A DNA stretch of 9,698 bases from an uncultured Desulfovibrio sp. GTDB lineage: Bacteria > Desulfobacterota > Desulfovibrionia > Desulfovibrionales > Desulfovibrionaceae. The notes beneath the pieces are model-generated. The model had not been told where the DNA came from and did not search any database. It was given only the letters and a program-made list of their open reading frames with translations. The stretch lies in assembly GCA_900555975.1 (NCBI GenBank), contig USNI01000027.1, positions 1 through 9,698 on the forward strand, in the 5' to 3' direction. Positions 6,517 through 9,698 of this stretch are shown piece by piece. How positions within the stretch are numbered: the stretch's first letter is position 1; every line of letters starts with the position of its first letter. The position numbers and the translations under genes are program-made.

Positions 6517-6522
6517 TTGACA
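6517..6522 (+). promoter_or_regulatory. Possible -35 box for yddG
   Basis: A perfect TTGACA lies 52 bases before the yddG start. At 17 bases spacing the sequence is ACAAGG, a poor -10, and no better box is present at 16 or 18. It may be an activator-dependent promoter or coincidence. An A/T-rich TATATATT at 6347-6354 is another possible -10, but without a matching -35. Confidence 0.2.
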
Positions 6523-6574
6523 AAAAGCGGAAAGCTGTCACAAGGCAAAACCATTACCTGTCTTCGAGGCATCC

Positions 6575-7474
6575 ATGACCTTTCTTCTCTCTTCCGGCCG
6601 CAGGGCCACACTCGTCGGACTCACCGCCCCTCTGTGCTGGGGCATGTCGGTCGGCATCGTACGGAACATTACGGAGCAATTCGGTCTTGCCGCCGGACTC
6701 GCCCTGCTGTACGTCGCCACATGCATCTTTCTCTCTTTCTTTCTCGGCAGACCGAAGCTGAAAGCCTTTCCACGAAAATATCTCTTTCTGGGCATTCCCA
6801 CAGCCAATATCTGTTCCATCTGCTTTGCCCTCTCCCTCTATCTTTCCGACGGAGGCCAGCAGACCGTGGAAGTGGGCATGGTCAACTATCTGTGGCCATG
6901 CCTCGTCGTACTCTTTGCCGTGCTGTTCAACGGACAGAAGGCAAGATGGTGGATAGCTCCGGGCGTAGTGATCAGCTTCATCGGCGTCATGATGGTGCTC
7001 GGAGGAGAACAGGGCATACAGCCTGCGGAAATCATGCAGCATATCCGACAGAATCCCTGGAGCTATGTTCTCGCCTTCTGCGGAGCCGTGGCATGGGCCG
7101 TCTATTCCAATCTGACGAGGGCATGGTCCGGAGGAGAAAATCCCACGCTCATCGTCTTTCTCATTGATACGGCGATTTTTTCCTGTCTCTGGGGCGCAGG
7201 TTACGGAGATCTGTCCCATGCCTCGTTCATGGGCTGGGCAAGCGTCGTCATCGGCGCCGTGGCCGTCGGAGGCTCCTACGCGGCATGGAGCTTCGGCGTA
7301 ACGAAGGGCAACATCACCATTCTCGCCATCGCCTCCTATTTCACCCCCGTGCTCTCCTGCCTTTTTGCGACGGTATGGATAGGCGCGCATCTCGACGGCG
7401 CCTTCTGGAAAGGCGTGGCCGTCGTCGTCATCGGTTCCCTGCTGTGCTGGAGCTCCACAGTAATGAGAAAATAA
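6575..7474 (+). CDS. yddG: Aromatic amino acid exporter YddG (DMT superfamily)
   Basis: This 299-residue inner-membrane protein of the drug/metabolite transporter superfamily has two EamA repeats and about ten hydrophobic helices. E. coli YddG exports phenylalanine, tyrosine and tryptophan. Recognition is strong. RRATLVGLTAPLCWG matches the first helix (E. coli QKATLIGLIAIVLWS), VEVGMVNYLWPCLVVLFAV (residues 98-116) with LFNGQK matches the hallmark central stretch, and GVTKGNITILAIASYFTPVL with the C-terminal GSLLCW match the last helices. The ATG at 6575 has GAGG (6566-6569) five bases upstream. The gene is alone on the plus strand here, divergent from tetR and converging on rlmN. Substrate range in this organism is inferred from the family. 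Confidence 0.95.
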   Translation: MTFLLSSGRRATLVGLTAPLCWGMSVGIVRNITEQFGLAAGLALLYVATCIFLSFFLGRPKLKAFPRKYLFLGIPTANICSICFALSLYLSDGGQQTVEVGMVNYLWPCLVVLFAVLFNGQKARWWIAPGVVISFIGVMMVLGGEQGIQPAEIMQHIRQNPWSYVLAFCGAVAWAVYSNLTRAWSGGENPTLIVFLIDTAIFSCLWGAGYGDLSHASFMGWASVVIGAVAVGGSYAAWSFGVTKGNITILAIASYFTPVLSCLFATVWIGAHLDGAFWKGVAVVVIGSLLCWSSTVMRK

Positions 7475-7487
7475 CGCTTCCGTCGAC

Positions 7488-7504
7488 TTTTCATGTCATG
7501 AAAA
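7488..7504. repeat. Inverted repeat between the converging yddG and rlmN genes
   Basis: TTTTCATG (7488-7495) and CATGAAAA (7497-7504) are exact reverse complements around a single T. The repeat lies in the 60-bp gap between the two stop codons. As RNA it gives a weak 6-bp A/T stem flanked by T or A on either strand. It might act as a poor bidirectional terminator, but no GC-rich terminator is present in the gap. Confidence 0.3.
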
Positions 7505-7534
7505 TATCCTGGACGCCATTTTCTGACACGGCGA

Positions 7535-8624
7535 TCAGTTCTTCTCCGACGCAGCCTCATGCGCGGCACGAAGCTGACCGCAGGCCGCCTCGATGTCCTG
7601 TCCCTTGCTCTTTCGTACAATGGCCGTGATGTCCTTGGCCCACAACGCCTTTTCAAAACGCAGCAGCTCTTCGGGGGAAGGCGCCTTATACGGAGTACCC
7701 GGCGTAGGATTGTAAGGAATCAGATTCAGTTTTGCCTTGAGACGTGCACAGATGCGTGCCAGCTGCTTCACATGTTCGGGCTGATCATTGACTCCGGCAA
7801 TGACGAGATATTCCAGAGTGATGCGCTCTCTTGTCTTGAGCGGGTACGTTTCCAGAGCCGCGATAAGATCATCCAAGGGCCAATGTGCGGCACGCGGCAT
7901 GAGCTTTTCCCGCAGCGGCTGATTGGGGGCATGCAGCGATACGGCAAGAAAAGCCAGGCCGCTGTCACCGAACTCCCTCATGCCCGCCTCTATGCCGCAG
8001 GTGGATACCGTGATGCGTCGGGGCGAGAAGGCAAGGCCCTTGGGATGCTCCAGTGTTCTCAGAGAATCCATGACCACGGCAAGATTGAGCAGGGGTTCGC
8101 CCATGCCCATGTACACAAGGTTGCGTATGACGGGACGCTCCGGCTGCGTATCGTTCATGTAGGCGCGTGCGACCTGCACCTGTCCGAGGATCTCCCCCAT
8201 GGTCATGTTGCGCCTGAAACCGAGTTTGCCCGTACTGCAGAAGGAACAGGCCATGGCACAGCCCACCTGTGTGGAGACGCACTGCGTCATGCGCACCGTG
8301 ACATCATTGGGACGCTTCGCTGGGAATAAGCACCGTTTCTATGAGTTCCCCGTCGGCAAGTTTCAGCAGAAACTTGGTGGTGCCATCGGAACTGACACGC
8401 ACGTCGGCAACGGACGGCCAGCGGATCTCGGACTTTTCCGCAAGTTTTGCCCTGTCGCCTTGGGAAATGTCGGTCATGATGTCGAAGTCGGAAGCGTTCT
8501 TCACCCATATCCACTGCCACAGCTGCATGGCGCGAAATTTTCTGAAACCGAGTTCCTCCACGACGAAGCGTTCAAGAGCAGGATACGGCAGATCGCAGAG
8601 ATTGATTTTGCTTGAACTGGACAT
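7535..8624 (-). CDS. rlmN: 23S rRNA/tRNA adenine-C2 methyltransferase RlmN, split by an apparent +1 frameshift
   Basis: This radical-SAM enzyme methylates C2 of A2503 in 23S rRNA and A37 in some tRNAs. The N-terminal part (ATG 8624, with GAGG at 8634-8631) reads MSSSSKINLCDLPYPALERF onward, with FRKFRAMQLWQWIWVK, the helical HhH-like region, and ends LIETVLIPSEASQ-stop at 8304. The next base frame continues at once with NDVTVRMTQCVSTQVGC, holding the acceptor Cys of TQC and the CxxxCxxC iron-sulfur motif (CAMACSFC). It runs to VIAGVND, LNLIPYNP and the C-terminal methyl-carrying Cys of AACGQL. The span is 1090 bases, exactly one more than a multiple of three, and would encode about 362 residues, normal for the family. 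All catalytic parts are therefore present in two frames. The second part has only a GTG at 8296 and no ribosome binding site. It follows dus by 31 bases. Confidence 0.9.
8298..8320 (-). other. Frameshift junction in rlmN
   Basis: On the minus strand the first frame reads AGC GAA GCG TCC CAA TGA, stopping at 8306-8304. Dropping one base restores the frame. Removing the G after GAA gives PSE-RPNDVTVRM; shortening CCC to CC gives PSEAS-NDVTVRM. Both join the halves without loss of conserved residues. No prfB-like CUU-UGA-C or upstream Shine-Dalgarno stimulator is visible, so an indel (real or from sequencing) is more likely than programmed shifting. Confidence 0.85.
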
Positions 8625-8655
8625 GACTATCCTCGGCCGCAGTGCGGGCAGTTTC

Positions 8656-9698
8656 TCACACGCCGAAATGGCGTTCCAGAATATCATAGAGCGTGTCCCA
8701 GTCGGAACAGGACACGATTTCCTGACGCAGTGCCCTGGCTCCGTCCAGATTCTTGACGTAGCGCGGCACAAAGGTGCGCATCTTGAGAAGCGCGTGCTGC
8801 GGCGCGTAACGACGGGCAAGCACTGCATGGCGGCGTATGACGGCGGCAAGTTCCCTCCGATTCACGGGCAGCGCATCCAACAGGTCGCAGGCGTGCTGCG
8901 CATCTGCCGCAGCTTGCTCGCTGGAAAGTCCCGATGACGGCGGCATGTCCCCCTGAAGCGCTCCGGCCCGCAAAAGTTCGGCGTGCCCGGCGAAAATGGC
9001 AGGGTTTCTGAGCGCGCCGCGCGCATACATCACCGTGGATGCGCCGGTCTCACGGATCACACGGATACCGTCTGCCGCCGTGAACAGATCCCCGCTCGCC
9101 ACCACGGGCACGGACAATGTCCCGACCAGTTCCGCAATCGCCGACCAGCGGGGCACGCCGGAAAAACCCTGCACCGCATGACGCGGGTGCAGCGTCACCC
9201 ATCCGGCTCCCATGTCGGCAAGACGGCAGGCCAGATCAAGATATACCTCATGTTCCGCATCCCAGCCGAGGCGGATTTTGAATCCCACTCTCCCCGGTCC
9301 GGCCGCCCGGATGACGGCTTCAGCCACGCGCAGAGCATTCGGCACGTCGCGCAGCATGGCCGCTCCCGCGCCGGTTTTCGTCACCTTGGGGACGGAGCAG
9401 CCCATGTTCACGTCGAACCACGAAAAACCGCGTTCCTGAAGCAGGCGTACCGCCTGTTCCATGAACGACTCTTCCGCCCCGAAAATCTGCACGACGAGAG
9501 GATGATCGCAGACCACGCTTCCATCCTCCAGCGTGTCGCCCCGGACAGACGTGGTGGCCAGCAGCTCCTCGGTATTTCGACCTCCGTAGACAAGCCCCTT
9601 GGCACTCACCATTTCCGTACAGCATACGGCAGCGCCAAGCTCCCGGCACAGAAGCCGGAACGGCAGATCGGACCAGCCGGCCAGAGGCGCCAGCCAGG
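8656..9698 (-). CDS. dus: tRNA-dihydrouridine synthase, 5' truncated by window edge
   Basis: This FMN-dependent enzyme reduces uridine to dihydrouridine in tRNA D or variable loops. The frame is open to the right edge of the window. Before the first internal Met (9612) it reads LAPLAGWSDLPFRLLCRELG, the typical Dus N-terminal FMN-barrel start ('APMAG.TD..FR'), so the true start lies just outside. Other motifs are TEMVSAKGL, VVQIFGAEE, FDVNMGCSVPKVTKTGAGAAML (catalytic Cys), FKIRLGW (Lys), TLHPRHAVQGFSG (His/Arg, where many Dus have HGRT), VVASGDL (FMN phosphate) and YARGALRNPAIF. The C-terminal helical RNA-binding domain is present, ending LERHFGV. About 347 codons are in view. It is probably first in an operon with rlmN, 31 bases downstream. 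I cannot assign DusA, B or C with confidence. Confidence 0.93.
   Translation of the reverse strand, partial: WLAPLAGWSDLPFRLLCRELGAAVCCTEMVSAKGLVYGGRNTEELLATTSVRGDTLEDGSVVCDHPLVVQIFGAEESFMEQAVRLLQERGFSWFDVNMGCSVPKVTKTGAGAAMLRDVPNALRVAEAVIRAAGPGRVGFKIRLGWDAEHEVYLDLACRLADMGAGWVTLHPRHAVQGFSGVPRWSAIAELVGTLSVPVVASGDLFTAADGIRVIRETGASTVMYARGALRNPAIFAGHAELLRAGALQGDMPPSSGLSSEQAAADAQHACDLLDALPVNRRELAAVIRRHAVLARRYAPQHALLKMRTFVPRYVKNLDGARALRQEIVSCSDWDTLYDILERHFGV

Larger units (their letters stand above)
5974..6574. other. Long divergent intergenic region between tetR and yddG
   Basis: About 600 bases lie here without a convincing large gene. In order from the tetR side it holds a minus-strand GC hairpin with a T7 tail (6070-6107), a 14-codon minus-strand ORF (6113-6157), an inverted repeat GGAAAC-TCC-GTTTCC (6259-6273), a palindrome TCAAAT-CTAA-ATTTGA (6281-6296), a minus-strand TTGACA (6324-6319), an A/T-rich stretch (6330-6362), a run of ten C (6426-6435), a 6-bp hairpin (6446-6460) and a plus-strand TTGACA (6517-6522). 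Open frames crossing it on the plus strand show no start site or family resemblance, so I do not call them. Confidence 0.7.

Noticed and set aside
6479..6520. A 13-codon plus-strand ORF (MSTICYFMPSEIS) before yddG as an aromatic-sensing leader peptide
   Set aside because: Tyr-Phe in tandem is tempting next to an aromatic exporter, but no ribosome binding site precedes it and no terminator or competing hairpin follows it.
6061..6574. A structured RNA such as 4.5S, 6S, tmRNA or a riboswitch in the long intergenic region
   Set aside because: I looked for conserved core sequences of these RNAs on both strands and recognised none. A covariance-model search would be needed to exclude weaker matches.
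6250..7167. A 305-codon plus-strand open frame crossing the intergenic region into yddG
   Set aside because: Its C-terminal two thirds is the out-of-frame reading of yddG, and the first part is low-complexity Arg/Pro/His-rich sequence. There is no ribosome binding site or family signal.
8304..8318. Programmed +1 frameshifting in rlmN
   Set aside because: The codon before UGA is CAA, which re-pairs poorly in +1, and no internal Shine-Dalgarno or known slippery site is present. Kept only as an outside alternative to an indel.
7559..8329. A 256-codon plus-strand open frame opposite rlmN
   Set aside because: It is antisense to well-conserved RlmN sequence, and its translation shows no domain features.

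Overview
The window looks like a chromosomal stretch from a Gram-negative, moderately GC-rich bacterium. The best taxonomic clue is the first gene, an outer-membrane beta-barrel porin of the type abundant in Desulfovibrio and relatives (Desulfovibrionaceae, Desulfobacterota). That assignment is inferred from protein style and has not been searched. No tRNA, rRNA, insertion sequence, phage gene, CRISPR array or integrase is visible. The content is mostly housekeeping and transport.

Layout, left to right. (1) 1-1256, +: 3' part of a porin whose start lies outside the window, followed by a strong hairpin terminator (1411-1447) that can serve both strands. (2) 1513-2646, -: an MFS transporter of the YbjJ type, read toward the porin. 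(3) 2647-2838: a divergent control region holding a candidate promoter and a perfect 20-bp palindrome. (4) 2839-3432 and 3458-4153, +: tag (3-methyladenine DNA glycosylase I) and a secreted DUF3298-like protein, probably co-transcribed. (5) 4134-5973, -: a TetR/CecR-like regulator whose 3' end overlaps the start of a signal-peptide-bearing GH3 beta-N-acetylhexosaminidase (NagZ-like); the latter converges on and overlaps the DUF3298 gene by 20 bp. (6) 5974-6574: a roughly 600-bp divergent intergenic region, the richest non-coding part. (7) 6575-7474, +: yddG, an aromatic amino acid exporter. (8) 7535-8624, -: rlmN, apparently broken by a +1 frameshift. (9) 8656-9698, -: a tRNA-dihydrouridine synthase running off the right edge.

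How they work together. dus and rlmN form an RNA-modification pair read leftward. tetR and nagZ look translationally coupled. tetR and yddG are divergent, the usual arrangement of a TetR repressor and a transporter it controls. The tetR leader, on the minus strand, carries a TTGACA box, a palindrome over the expected -10, a 14-codon ORF with a ribosome binding site that ends Arg-Arg-Pro-UGA, and a GC hairpin followed by seven T. Together these suggest repressor control plus an attenuator. A run of ten C lies in the yddG leader.

I saw no clear novel multi-gene system. The two items most worth following up are the rlmN frameshift and the tetR leader.
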